Positions 8,421 to 17,095 of a DNA stretch of 64,000 bases are shown here, in pieces. Position 1 is the stretch's first letter; each line of letters starts with the position of its first letter. Origin of the DNA: Kitasatospora sp. NBC_00315 (GTDB lineage: Bacteria > Actinomycetota > Actinomycetes > Streptomycetales > Streptomycetaceae). The stretch lies in contig NZ_CP108025.1 of the NCBI RefSeq assembly GCF_041435095.1, positions 4,526,001-4,590,000 of the forward strand, given 5' to 3'. The position numbers and the translations under genes were made by a program. The notes beneath the pieces are model-generated. The model had not been told where the DNA came from. It did no database searches and was given only the letters and a program-made list of their open reading frames with translations.

Positions 8421-8453
8421 AGTTTCGAAGATGTAGCCGAAACATTTCGAAAG
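8421..8453. promoter_or_regulatory. Operator cluster in the lacI/bxlE divergent promoter
   Basis: AGTTTCGAAG (8421-8430) and TTTCGAAA (8445-8452) lie 9-40 nt before the binding-protein gene. CGAAA (8438-8442) and TTTCG (8445-8449) also form an inverted repeat separated by CA. From memory, BxlR of S. thermoviolaceus binds CGAA-N-TTCG inverted repeats in the bxlE promoter, which fits this position. Confidence 0.6.
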
Positions 8454-8461
8454 GCACTGCG

Positions 8462-9766
8462 ATGAAGAGACAAGCGCAGCTCTCCCGTGTCGCCGCCGGC
8501 AGCGTGGCCGTCCTGCTCGGGCTGGCCCTGACGGCCTGCGGCAGCGGGAGCGGTTCGGCCTCCGGCGGTGGAGACAAGATCCACATCCTGGTCTACGGGG
8601 ACGCCTCCAACAAGGTCGAGACCCAGATCGTCGACACCTTCAACAAGACCTCGAAGGTCAAGGCGGTCCTCGACACCGTCCCCGGTGCGGACTACCAGGG
8701 GAAGCTCCAGACGGTCATCAGCACCAAGCAGGCCCCGGACGTCTTCTTCAACTGGGGCGGCGGCAGCATCGCGCCCTTCGTCAAGGCGGGCCTGCTGCTC
8801 CCGCTGGACGACATGATCCAGCAGGACCCGGCGCTGAAGAGCGACTTCCTGCCGTCGGTGTTCAACAGCGCGGTGATCGACGGCAAGGCGTACGGCATCC
8901 CGATGCGCGGCACCCAGCCCGTCATGCTGTTCAACAACAAGAAGGTGCTCGCCGACGCCGGCGTCTCCGAGCCGAAGACCTGGGACGAGCTGCTGAGCGC
9001 GGTGCAGGCCCTCAAGGCCCACGGCGTCACCCCGATCGCACTGGGCGGCGGTGACCAGTGGCCCACCCTGATGTGGTTCGAGTACCTCTTCGACCGTGTC
9101 GCCGGCCCCGGCCTGTTCGAGAAGGCGCTCGGCGGCGACAAGAGCGCCTGGGCCGGCGAGGACAGCAAGAAGGCGCTCGGCATGCTCAAGCAGCTGGTCG
9201 ACGCCGGTGCGTTCGGCACCAACTTCGACTCGGTGAAGTACACCGACGGCGGTTCGCCCGCCCTGCTGGCGCGCGGCAAGGCCGGCTTCGAGCTGATGGG
9301 CTCCTGGGAGTACTCCACCCAGCAGGACGCCAGCCCCGACTTCGCCAAGTCCGAGCTCGGCTACAGCTCCTTCCCGACGGTCACCGGCGGCAAGGGCGAC
9401 CCGGGCGCGCTGGTCGGCAACACCAACAACTTCTACTCGGTGCTGAAGAAGACCAAGCACCCCGAGGCCGTGGCGGAGTTCCTGAAGCTCCAGTACTCGG
9501 ACGACTTCGTCAAGGCGCAGCTGGCCATCGGCAACCTGCCGACCACCACCAACACCCTGGACTTCGTCGCCGCGGCAGCCAACCCGGACTACTCGAAGTT
9601 CCAGTTCGACCTGGTGAAGCAGGCCTCGACGTTCCAGCTCTCCTGGGACCAGGCCTACCCGCAGACCGCCTCCACCCCCATGCACCAGGCCGTGCAGCAG
9701 TTCTTCAACGGGCAGATGGACGCCGACGCCTTCATCAAGGCCATGCAGGCCCTGCCGACCTCCTGA
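8462..9766 (+). CDS. bxlE: Sugar ABC transporter substrate-binding lipoprotein (BxlE-like)
   Basis: This 434-aa extracellular solute-binding protein (family 1) begins with a lipoprotein signal peptide: basic MKRQAQLSR, a hydrophobic core and the lipobox LTAC with Cys26. Ser/Gly-rich linker residues then lead into the mature sugar-binding fold. It is the first gene of a transcriptional unit with two permeases and a GH3 enzyme. The context (LacI repressor, beta-xylosidase, acetyl esterase) suggests xylo-oligosaccharides, possibly xylobiose. No ATPase gene is present; Streptomyces sugar importers commonly share the MsiK ATPase encoded elsewhere. Confidence 0.88.
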   Translation: MKRQAQLSRVAAGSVAVLLGLALTACGSGSGSASGGGDKIHILVYGDASNKVETQIVDTFNKTSKVKAVLDTVPGADYQGKLQTVISTKQAPDVFFNWGGGSIAPFVKAGLLLPLDDMIQQDPALKSDFLPSVFNSAVIDGKAYGIPMRGTQPVMLFNNKKVLADAGVSEPKTWDELLSAVQALKAHGVTPIALGGGDQWPTLMWFEYLFDRVAGPGLFEKALGGDKSAWAGEDSKKALGMLKQLVDAGAFGTNFDSVKYTDGGSPALLARGKAGFELMGSWEYSTQQDASPDFAKSELGYSSFPTVTGGKGDPGALVGNTNNFYSVLKKTKHPEAVAEFLKLQYSDDFVKAQLAIGNLPTTTNTLDFVAAAANPDYSKFQFDLVKQASTFQLSWDQAYPQTASTPMHQAVQQFFNGQMDADAFIKAMQALPTS

Positions 9767-9778
9767 GCGGACCGAGAA

Positions 9779-10708
9779 ATGACCACCATCGCCGCCACCG
9801 CCGTGGACCGGCGCCGCCCGGCCGGCCGGAGCGTCACCAGCGCCACCCGACCGGGCTTCGCCTGGGCACTGCCCGCCACCGTCTTCTTCGTCCTGTTCGC
9901 GATCGTCCCGCTCGTCCTGGTCGCGGTCCTGTCCGTCATGAGCTGGGACGGCATCGGCTCGCCGCAGTTCTCCGGGACCGACAACTGGGTCAAGCTGTTC
10001 CATGATCCGGTCATGATCAAGAGTCTCTGGCTGAGCGTCCTGCTCACCGTGCTCGGGGTCGTCGTCCAGACGCCGATCAGCATCCTGCTCGGCGTCTGGG
10101 CAGCCGGCCACCAGCGCAACCGCGCTGTCCTGTCGGCCGTGTACTTCGTACCCCTGCTGCTGTCGGCGACCGCCGTCTCGGTGCTGTGGCGCGCGCTGCT
10201 CGACCCGAACTTCGGGGTGCCCTCCGAGGCGTCCTGGCTGTTCGGGGACGGCAACCTGTTCGGCTCGCAGAGCGGCGCCGTCGGGGTGCTGGCCTTCGTC
10301 GGGGCCTGGCAGTTCACCCCCTTTCACACCCTGATCTACCAGGGTGCGGCGCGGGCCGTCCCGCCGGTGCTCTACCAGGCCGCGCAGATCGACGGCGCCG
10401 GCACCGTCCGCCAGTTCTTCCACATCACGCTGCCGCAGCTGCGGAACACCATCGTCACCTCGGTGATCCTCATGGTGGTCGGAGGGCTGACGACCTTCGA
10501 CACAGTGCTGATCCTCACCCAGGGCGGGCCCGGTACGGACACCACCATCAGCGCCTACTACATGTACCAGAAGGCCTTCAAGGGCTTCGACTTCGGCGTC
10601 GCCTCGGCGATCGCCCTGGTCCTGGTGGTGGTGGCGACGGTGATCTCGCTGGCCGTGGTCCGCCTGTCGGGCTACGACCGGATGCGCAGTACTTCGGAGG
10701 GATTGTGA
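9779..10708 (+). CDS. bxlF: Sugar ABC transporter permease 1 (BxlF-like, MalF type)
   Basis: This 309-aa integral membrane protein has about six transmembrane segments and the EAA loop YQAAQIDGAGTVRQFFHITL that contacts the ATPase. It is the MalF-type half of the importer. It starts 12 nt after the binding-protein gene and its stop overlaps the next permease start (TGATG). Confidence 0.88.
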   Translation: MTTIAATAVDRRRPAGRSVTSATRPGFAWALPATVFFVLFAIVPLVLVAVLSVMSWDGIGSPQFSGTDNWVKLFHDPVMIKSLWLSVLLTVLGVVVQTPISILLGVWAAGHQRNRAVLSAVYFVPLLLSATAVSVLWRALLDPNFGVPSEASWLFGDGNLFGSQSGAVGVLAFVGAWQFTPFHTLIYQGAARAVPPVLYQAAQIDGAGTVRQFFHITLPQLRNTIVTSVILMVVGGLTTFDTVLILTQGGPGTDTTISAYYMYQKAFKGFDFGVASAIALVLVVVATVISLAVVRLSGYDRMRSTSEGL

Positions 10709-11526
10709 TGAGGCGCCGTCCGAACGTCCTGGCCGGCCTCGGCTCGCTGTTCTGGCTGCTCGTGGTGGGGCTGCCGCTGTACGCGATGCTCGCCGCCACC
10801 CTGCAGAGCAGGAGCGACTACGCGGCCAACGGCCCGCTCGGCTTCCCGAAGCACTTCACCCTCGACAACTACGTCGACGACTTCTCCAACGGCTTCGGGC
10901 AGTACTTCCTCAACACGGCGATCGTCACGCTGAGCGTGGTCGCGATCGTGCTGCTGGTGGTGCCGCCGTTGTCCTACGCCATCGTCAGGGCCCGCGGCCG
11001 CAGCACCATGGCGGTCTTCCGGCTGTTCCTGCTGGGCCTGGCGATCCCGGCGCAGGCCGTGATCGTGCCGATGTTCTACGTCATCAACAAGGCCGGCCTG
11101 TACGACAACCTGATCGGCGTGATCCTGCCCACCGCGGCCTTCTCGCTGCCGGTCTGCGCCCTCATCCTCACCGGGGTGATGCGCGACATCACCCCCGAGC
11201 TGTACGAGGCGATGGCGATGGACGGCGCCCGGCCCCGGCGGGTCTTCTTCCAGCTGGTGCTCCCGCTCTCCAAGGGCGGCCTGTCGACGATCGTGGTCTT
11301 CTCGGCCCTCCAGGCGTGGAACGGCTTCCTGTTCCCCCTGGTGCTGACCCAGTCGGACAGCACCAAGGTGATCACCCTGGGCCTCTACAACTTCCAGACG
11401 GCGTACGGCATTAACGTCCCCGGCCTGCTGGCCGCCGTGGTGCTCTCCATGCTGCCCATCCTGCTCGTCTACCTGTTCGCCCGACGCACCCTGGTCCAGG
11501 GGCTGATGGGCGTCGGAGGAAAGTGA
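10708..11526 (+). CDS. bxlG: Sugar ABC transporter permease 2 (BxlG-like, MalG type)
   Basis: This 272-aa MalG-type permease has about six membrane segments and the EAA loop YEAMAMDGARPRRVFFQLVL. The ATG overlaps the previous stop by one base, with GGAGGGA 6-13 nt upstream; a GTG one codon earlier (10705) is an alternative. It ends in a GTGA overlap with the GH3 gene, so transporter and hydrolase are translated as one unit. Confidence 0.88.
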   Translation: MRRRPNVLAGLGSLFWLLVVGLPLYAMLAATLQSRSDYAANGPLGFPKHFTLDNYVDDFSNGFGQYFLNTAIVTLSVVAIVLLVVPPLSYAIVRARGRSTMAVFRLFLLGLAIPAQAVIVPMFYVINKAGLYDNLIGVILPTAAFSLPVCALILTGVMRDITPELYEAMAMDGARPRRVFFQLVLPLSKGGLSTIVVFSALQAWNGFLFPLVLTQSDSTKVITLGLYNFQTAYGINVPGLLAAVVLSMLPILLVYLFARRTLVQGLMGVGGK

Positions 11527-13910
11527 CCGACATCGTGAACCTGGCCGTAGAGACCGAATCCGCCACTCCTGTCTGGCGCGACGCCTCCCTGGACGCCGGG
11601 ACGCGGGCCGACGCCCTGATCGCCGCGATGACGCTCCAGGAGAAGACCGCCCAGCTGTTCGGGGTCTGGGTCGGGGCGTCCGACGAGGGCGGTGAAGTAG
11701 CCCCGTACCAGCACGAGATGGAGGAGCCGCCCGAGCTCGACGAGCTGCTGCCGCACGGCCTCGGGCAGCTGACCCGCCCGTTCGGCACCGCCCCCGTCGA
11801 CCCGGCGCTCGGCGCCCTGTCGCTGATGCGCACCCAGCGCCGGATCGCCGCGGCCAACCGCTTCGGCATCCCCGCGATGGCCCATGAGGAGTGCCTGGCC
11901 GGCTTCGCCGCCTGGGGCGCCACCGCCTACCCGGTGCCGCTCTCCTGGGGAGCCGCGTTCGACCCGGCGCTGGTGCGCCGGATGGCCGCCGCGATCGGCC
12001 GTGACATGCGCTCCGTCGGCGTGCACCAGGGACTGGCGCCCGTGCTGGACGTGGTCCGGGACGCCCGCTGGGGCCGGGTCGAGGAGACCATCGGCGAGGA
12101 CCCGTACCTGGTCGCCTCGATCGGCACCGCCTACGTGCAGGGCCTGCAGTCCGCCGGGATCATCGCTACCCTCAAGCACTTCGCCGGCTACTCCGCCTCC
12201 CGGGCCGGCCGCAACCTGGCGCCGGTCGGCGTCGGGGCGCGCGAGCTCGCCGACGTCATCCTGCCGCCGTTCGAGATGGCCGTCCGCGACGGGCGTCCCG
12301 GCTCGGTCATGCACGCCTACACCGACACCGACGGCATCCCGTCGGCGGCCGACGAGAGCCTGCTGACCGAACTGCTCCGGGACACCTGGGGATTCAACGG
12401 CACGGTGGTCGCCGACTACTTCGGCATCGCCTTCCTGAAGACCCTGCACGGGGTGGCCGGGAGCTGGGGCGAGGCGGCCGGCGCAGCGCTGGCCGCCGGC
12501 GTCGACGTCGAGCTCCCCACCGTCAAGACCTTCGGGCGGGCCCTGCTCGACGAGATCGCCGCCGGACGCGTTCCGGAGGAGCTGGTGGACCGCGCGCTGC
12601 GCCGGGTGCTCGTCCAGAAGGCCGAACTCGGCCTGCTCGACGCCGACTGGAGCGCCACCCCCGCGGTCCTCGTCGAGCCCGACCCGGCCGACCCGCGGGC
12701 CCTGCGCGGCACCGTCGACCTCGACCCGGCCGAGAACCGGGCGCTCGCCGGCGAGATGGCCGAGCAGGCCGTGGTCCTGCTGAGCAACGACGGCACCCTG
12801 CCGCTGTCCCGCCCGGCCCGGATCGCCCTGATCGGCCCCAACGCCGACGAGCCGACCGCCGTGCTCGGCTGCTACGCCTTCCCCGTCCACGTCGGCGGGC
12901 AGCACCCCGACACCCCGCTGGGGATCGAACTGCCGACCCTGCGCGAGGCGTTGGCCGCCGAGTTCCCCGACAGCGAGCTGGTCACCGCCCGGGGCGCCAC
13001 GGTGGACGGCGCCGGCACCGAGGGCTTCGCCGAGGCGGTCGAACTCGCCCGGAGCGCGGACGTGGTGGTGCTGGCGCTCGGCGACCGCGCGGGCCTGTTC
13101 GGCCGGGGCACCAGTGGCGAGGGCTGCGACGTCGAGAGCCTGGACCTGCCCGGCGTCCAGCAGCAGCTGCTGGACGCCCTGCTCGACGCCGGCACCCCGC
13201 TGGTCCTCACCCTGCTGGCCGGCCGGCCGTACGCGCTCGGCCGGGCACCGGGCGAGGCCGCCGCGATCGTGCAGGCGTTCTTTCCCGGCGAGGAGGGCAC
13301 CCGGGCCGTCGCCGGCGTGCTCAGCGGCCGGGTCAACCCGTCCGGCCGGCTGCCCGTCAGCGTGCCCTGCCGGCCCGGGGTCCAGCCGTCCACCTACCTG
13401 GCGGCCCGGCTGGCCCAGGCCACCGAGGTCTCCAGCACCGACCCGACGCCGGCGTACGGCTTCGGCCACGGCCTGACCTACACCGACTTCGAGTGGTCGG
13501 ATCTCGTCGTGGACGCCGCGCTCACCGCCACCGACGGGGAGTTCGAGCTGGCGCTGACGGTGCGCAACACCGGTCTGCGCGCGGGCGTCGAGGTGGTGCA
13601 GGTCTACCTGCACGACCCGGTCGCCTCGGTGGTGCAGCCCGTCCAGCGGCTGGTGGGCTACCTCCGGGTGCCGCTCGCCGCCGGCGAGGCGAGTCGGGTC
13701 CGGGTCACCGTGCCGGCCGACCTCGCCTCCTTCACCGGGCGGGACGGCACGCGCATCGTCGAGCCGGGCGAGCTGGAGCTTCGGCTCGGCGCCGCCAGTA
13801 CCGACCCCCGGCTGACCGCCGCGGTCGTCCTGACCGGGCCGGTCCGCCGGCTCGACCACACCCGTCGCCTGCACGCGACGTTCACCCTGTCGGCCGAGCC
13901 GACCCTCTGA
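11523..13910 (+). CDS. bxlA: GH3 beta-xylosidase (BxlA-like)
   Basis: This 795-aa family 3 glycoside hydrolase has the N-terminal TIM-barrel domain (KHFAGYSASRAGRNLAP substrate-binding block), the catalytic nucleophile Asp298 in GTVVADYF, the alpha/beta sandwich domain and the C-terminal fibronectin type III-like domain (FGHGLTYTDFEWSDL onward). There is no signal peptide, so it acts on imported oligosaccharides in the cytoplasm. Sequence blocks such as HGLGQLTRPFGTAPVDP resemble Streptomyces BxlA beta-xylosidases rather than cellobiose-type beta-glucosidases. Activity on other beta-glycosides cannot be excluded. GTG start overlaps the permease stop. Confidence 0.88.
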   Translation: MTDIVNLAVETESATPVWRDASLDAGTRADALIAAMTLQEKTAQLFGVWVGASDEGGEVAPYQHEMEEPPELDELLPHGLGQLTRPFGTAPVDPALGALSLMRTQRRIAAANRFGIPAMAHEECLAGFAAWGATAYPVPLSWGAAFDPALVRRMAAAIGRDMRSVGVHQGLAPVLDVVRDARWGRVEETIGEDPYLVASIGTAYVQGLQSAGIIATLKHFAGYSASRAGRNLAPVGVGARELADVILPPFEMAVRDGRPGSVMHAYTDTDGIPSAADESLLTELLRDTWGFNGTVVADYFGIAFLKTLHGVAGSWGEAAGAALAAGVDVELPTVKTFGRALLDEIAAGRVPEELVDRALRRVLVQKAELGLLDADWSATPAVLVEPDPADPRALRGTVDLDPAENRALAGEMAEQAVVLLSNDGTLPLSRPARIALIGPNADEPTAVLGCYAFPVHVGGQHPDTPLGIELPTLREALAAEFPDSELVTARGATVDGAGTEGFAEAVELARSADVVVLALGDRAGLFGRGTSGEGCDVESLDLPGVQQQLLDALLDAGTPLVLTLLAGRPYALGRAPGEAAAIVQAFFPGEEGTRAVAGVLSGRVNPSGRLPVSVPCRPGVQPSTYLAARLAQATEVSSTDPTPAYGFGHGLTYTDFEWSDLVVDAALTATDGEFELALTVRNTGLRAGVEVVQVYLHDPVASVVQPVQRLVGYLRVPLAAGEASRVRVTVPADLASFTGRDGTRIVEPGELELRLGAASTDPRLTAAVVLTGPVRRLDHTRRLHATFTLSAEPTL

Positions 13911-13913
13911 CCC

Positions 13914-13983
13914 GTCCGCCCCGGCTCCATGCCCGCTTCTGGCCGCCCCGCCCCCCGGTCGGGCGGTCGGAGCCGGGGCGGAC
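13914..13983 (+). terminator. 15-bp inverted repeat between bxlA and the esterase
   Basis: GTCCGCCCCGGCTCC (13914-13928) and its perfect complement (13969-13983) are separated by 40 nt. The position just after the bxlA stop suggests a terminator or partial attenuator that lowers esterase expression. There is no U-tract. Confidence 0.55.
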
Positions 13984-14048
13984 GGCCCACCCCCGTCGTC
14001 AAGGCGCCGGCTCCGGCCGGCCCCGGCCGTGCCGAGAAGGGCCGCCCG

Positions 14049-15056
14049 ATGCACCGCGACCTGACCGAGCCGGAACTGCGCGCCCACCGCAGCTCCCAGC
14101 GCGCTCCCGCCGACTTCGACGCCTTCTGGCGGCGCACCCTCGCCGACGCGCGCGGCAGCGAGCGCACCGTCACCGTGACGCCGGTGGCGACCGGGCTGGC
14201 GACACTCGACACCTTCGACGTCACCTTCCCGGGGTTCGCCGGCCAGCCCGTCCGGGCCTGGCTGCGGATGCCGCGCGGTGCGAGCGGCCCGCTGCCCGCC
14301 GTCGTCCAGTACGTCGGCTACGGCGGCGGGCGCGGGCACCCCACGGAGAACCTGCTGTGGGCCTCGGCCGGCTACGCCCACCTGCAGATGGACACCCGGG
14401 GGCAGGGCTCCGGCTGGAGCCGTGGGGACACCCCCGACTGCGGACCGGCCGGCCCCCAGGCCCCCGGCATGCTGACCCGTGGTGTCGAGGATCCGGCGAC
14501 GTACTACTACCGTCGTCTGATCACCGACGCCGTCCGGGCCGTCGACGCCGCCCGCACGCTGGCGCCCGTCGACCCCGCCCGGGTCGCGGTGCTCGGCCAG
14601 AGCCAGGGCGGCGGGCTGGCACTGGCGGTCGCCGCGCTCGTGCCCGACCTCGCCGCCGCAGTCGCCCATGTGCCGTTCCTCTGCGACTTCCCGCGCGCCG
14701 TGCTGGTCACCGACGCCCATCCGTACCGGGAGATCGCGGACTACCTCGCGGTCCACCGCGACCGGGTCGAGGCGGTGCACCGCACACTGAGCTACGTCGA
14801 CGGCGTCAACTTCGCCCGCCGGGCCGCGGTCCCGGCGCGCTTCTCGGTGGCGCTGATGGACGAGATCGTTCCGCCGTCCACCGTGTTCGCCGCCCACCAG
14901 GCGTACGCGGGGCCCAAGGAGCTCACCGTCTGGCACTACAACGGTCACGAGGCGGGCGGCCCCGAGGACGACGCGGGCGCCCTCGACTTCCTGCGGGCCC
15001 GCCTCCTGCCGCCCGGGCGCGGTGCGGACGGCCCGGCGGACGGCCTGCCCGGGTGA
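14049..15056 (+). CDS. CE7-family acetyl xylan esterase / cephalosporin-C deacetylase-like
   Basis: This 335-aa alpha/beta hydrolase of the acetyl xylan esterase (AXE1, CE7) family has the nucleophile elbow GQSQGGG, the acid Asp in MDEIVPPS and the catalytic His in NGHEAGG. Family members remove acetyl groups from xylo-oligosaccharides, and the gene follows a beta-xylosidase, so deacetylation of imported acetylated xylo-oligosaccharides is the likely job. No signal peptide is seen. I chose the ATG at 14049 (GAGAAGGG 7 nt upstream); the open frame extends upstream to 13929, but that part overlaps the inverted repeat and looks non-coding. Confidence 0.85.
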   Translation: MHRDLTEPELRAHRSSQRAPADFDAFWRRTLADARGSERTVTVTPVATGLATLDTFDVTFPGFAGQPVRAWLRMPRGASGPLPAVVQYVGYGGGRGHPTENLLWASAGYAHLQMDTRGQGSGWSRGDTPDCGPAGPQAPGMLTRGVEDPATYYYRRLITDAVRAVDAARTLAPVDPARVAVLGQSQGGGLALAVAALVPDLAAAVAHVPFLCDFPRAVLVTDAHPYREIADYLAVHRDRVEAVHRTLSYVDGVNFARRAAVPARFSVALMDEIVPPSTVFAAHQAYAGPKELTVWHYNGHEAGGPEDDAGALDFLRARLLPPGRGADGPADGLPG

Positions 15057-15466
15057 CGGCGGGGTGCCGGGCCCGGTACGGCCGTCGGGCTCATCGGCGC
15101 GGTCGGGCCGCACGGGTGCAGGCGTCCGGCACCGCCTCCCACGGCGGGAACGGGCTCGGGCCGCGGCCTTCCTGATCAGCTCGGCGACCCTGCCTCGGTG
15201 GCGGGGGCCGGTTCCGTGAGCGCATGGGCGGTCGGCCGGAGAGTGACCTCGTCAAGACGGCCGACGTCGTCCTGGGGAACGCACGTGATCCTGAAACGGG
15301 AGAACCCTTCGGGGCGGCCGGAACGACGTTGCCGGCTTCAGCGGCGTAGCCGGAGCTGGGTGCGAGAGCGGCCGGATACCAGATAGCCACCAGTTCCGGC
15401 AGGAATTGTCCGTGTATCGGCACCAAGCTCGGGAACCACCACGGTCCGCTCACGCGATCCGGCAGA
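15057..15466. other. Gap between the esterase and the Wadjet operon
   Basis: No confident gene is seen. A 41-codon frame at 15224-15349 has no clear ribosome-binding site. Within it, bases 15253-15282 match a stretch of the nth gene about 9 kb downstream at 28 of 30 positions by my alignment (see findings). The Wadjet promoter must lie in the last 100-150 bp. Confidence 0.45.
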
Positions 15467-17095
15467 ATGCGGGCTGTGACAAGTACCGACGACCCGCACG
15501 CGAGCCAGCCGGTCGGCGACGCCGCTCACGGGAACGGTTCGTACCAGCCCTTCGCCCACCTCACGACGGAGCACTCGGCGCTCTACCGTCAGGTCATGGC
15601 CGCGTTCGTCCGGGCCAAACAGGAGTTCAGCGTCCACCTGAGACCGGAGGACGTCCACCTCGGCCTGCCCGCCGAGGGCCGTCCGCCGGTGGAGAGCGTG
15701 GCGACGGCACTGGAGCGGCTCGCCAAGTGGGGGAATCTGCGGGCGGACCCGGACACCGGCAGGGTCACCGCGTTGGAGGACTTCTACCGATCCCGCTACA
15801 TCTACCAGTTGACCAGCGAGGGTGAGGCCGCCGAGGAGGCGCTGGCGGCCTACGACGAGGCGCTGGGCCGGCGCGGCGAACTCCAGGCGGTGGCGCTCGC
15901 CGACATCGCCGTACAGCTGCGCGCCCTGCTCGCGCTGGCCGGGGCGCGCGAGCCGGATTCGGCGGTGGCGCACCTCGCGCTGCTCGCCCTGGTGGACCGG
16001 TTCTCCGGCCTGGCCGAGAACGCGCGGGCGTTCATGAGCTCGCTGCAACGCACGGTCGACCTGCACGATGCCGAGGTCGAGGTGTTCCTCGCCTACAAGC
16101 AGCGGCTGATCGAGTACCTGGAGCGCTTCATCGAGGACCTGGTCACCCGGGGCGCCGAGATCGCCGGACTCCTGGAGCGCCTGGGGACACCGCAGGAGGG
16201 CCCGGCCGGCCCGCTGCTGCGGCTGGCCGCCGCACGCGAGGCGTCCGACACGGCTCCGGACGCCGCGGCCGAGGCGCTGACCGCCGCCGAGCGGCGCTGG
16301 TACGGGCGCTGGGAGGGTCTGCGGGCATGGTTCCTGAGTGTGCCGGGCCGCAGTTCCCAGGCGAAGCTGTTGCGTTCGGCGGCCCGTCAGGCGGTCCCGC
16401 AGCTGCTGGGTGTGGTGCAGGCGTTGAACGAACGAAGGGCCGGTCGGTCGGACCGCTCGGCGGACTTCCGGGAGCTGGCCCGCTGGTTCGCGGAGGCACC
16501 CGACGACCAGGCCCGGCACCGGTTGTGGCGCTCGGCGTTCGGGCTGCACTCGGCCCGGCACCTGACCATCGACCAGGAGGCACTGGCCGCCCGCGAGGCT
16601 GACCCGGTGCCCGCCTCGGCCTCGTGGTACGACGCGCCGGGCGTACGGATCAGTCCGCAACTGCGCCGCACCGGCTCGTACGAGCGGCGCGGCCGGGCAC
16701 GGGCCGTCCAGGACCGTGGCGAGGCCAAGGCGTACCTGGCGGAGCTGGCCCGCAAGCAGGCCGAGCAGACGGCGGCGGCCCGGGCACGGTTGGCCACCGA
16801 CGGAGAGGTGCGGCTGAGCGGTCTGGGCGAACTCGATCCGGCGGCCTTCCGGCTCTTCCTGCGACTGCTCGGGGACGCACTGTCCGCGTGGCGGCCCGGT
16901 ACGGACACGGTCGCCGTCACCACGAACGACGGGACGATGGAGATCAGACTGACCAGGCTGCCGGGCGGCGGCACCGCGGAGATCCGCACCCTCGACGGCG
17001 TGCTGCGCGGGCCGGAGCACCTGGTCGGGATCACCGACCTGACGGCGGACCGCGAGAGCGCCGGGAGCGCCGAGAGCGCCGGGAGCCCGCGATGA
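15467..17095 (+). CDS. jetA: Wadjet JetA (TIGR02677/DUF2397)
   Basis: This 542-aa protein matches the DUF2397/TIGR02677 family, the kleisin-like or MukF/MksF-like subunit of Wadjet anti-plasmid complexes. The family hallmark N-terminal block FAHLTTEHSALYRQVMAAF is at residues 29-47, followed by a long helical middle region and a C-terminal winged-helix-like domain. In characterised Wadjets, JetA bridges the SMC-like JetC heads with JetB. The start is either the ATG at 15467 or the GTG at 15476; neither has a clear Shine-Dalgarno sequence. Its stop overlaps jetB (ATGA, 17092-17095). Confidence 0.9.
   Translation: MRAVTSTDDPHASQPVGDAAHGNGSYQPFAHLTTEHSALYRQVMAAFVRAKQEFSVHLRPEDVHLGLPAEGRPPVESVATALERLAKWGNLRADPDTGRVTALEDFYRSRYIYQLTSEGEAAEEALAAYDEALGRRGELQAVALADIAVQLRALLALAGAREPDSAVAHLALLALVDRFSGLAENARAFMSSLQRTVDLHDAEVEVFLAYKQRLIEYLERFIEDLVTRGAEIAGLLERLGTPQEGPAGPLLRLAAAREASDTAPDAAAEALTAAERRWYGRWEGLRAWFLSVPGRSSQAKLLRSAARQAVPQLLGVVQALNERRAGRSDRSADFRELARWFAEAPDDQARHRLWRSAFGLHSARHLTIDQEALAAREADPVPASASWYDAPGVRISPQLRRTGSYERRGRARAVQDRGEAKAYLAELARKQAEQTAAARARLATDGEVRLSGLGELDPAAFRLFLRLLGDALSAWRPGTDTVAVTTNDGTMEIRLTRLPGGGTAEIRTLDGVLRGPEHLVGITDLTADRESAGSAESAGSPR

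Noticed and set aside
8333..10423. Very long minus-strand open frame continuing upstream of the LacI-type gene through the ABC transporter genes
   Set aside because: It is the antisense shadow of high-GC coding sequence; the LacI domain starts only at 8332 and the plus-strand products are clear transporter proteins.
11469..15113. 1214-codon minus-strand frame opposite the GH3 and esterase genes
   Set aside because: Composition-driven antisense frame with Gly/Arg/Val-rich translation and no domain; the plus strand encodes recognisable enzymes.
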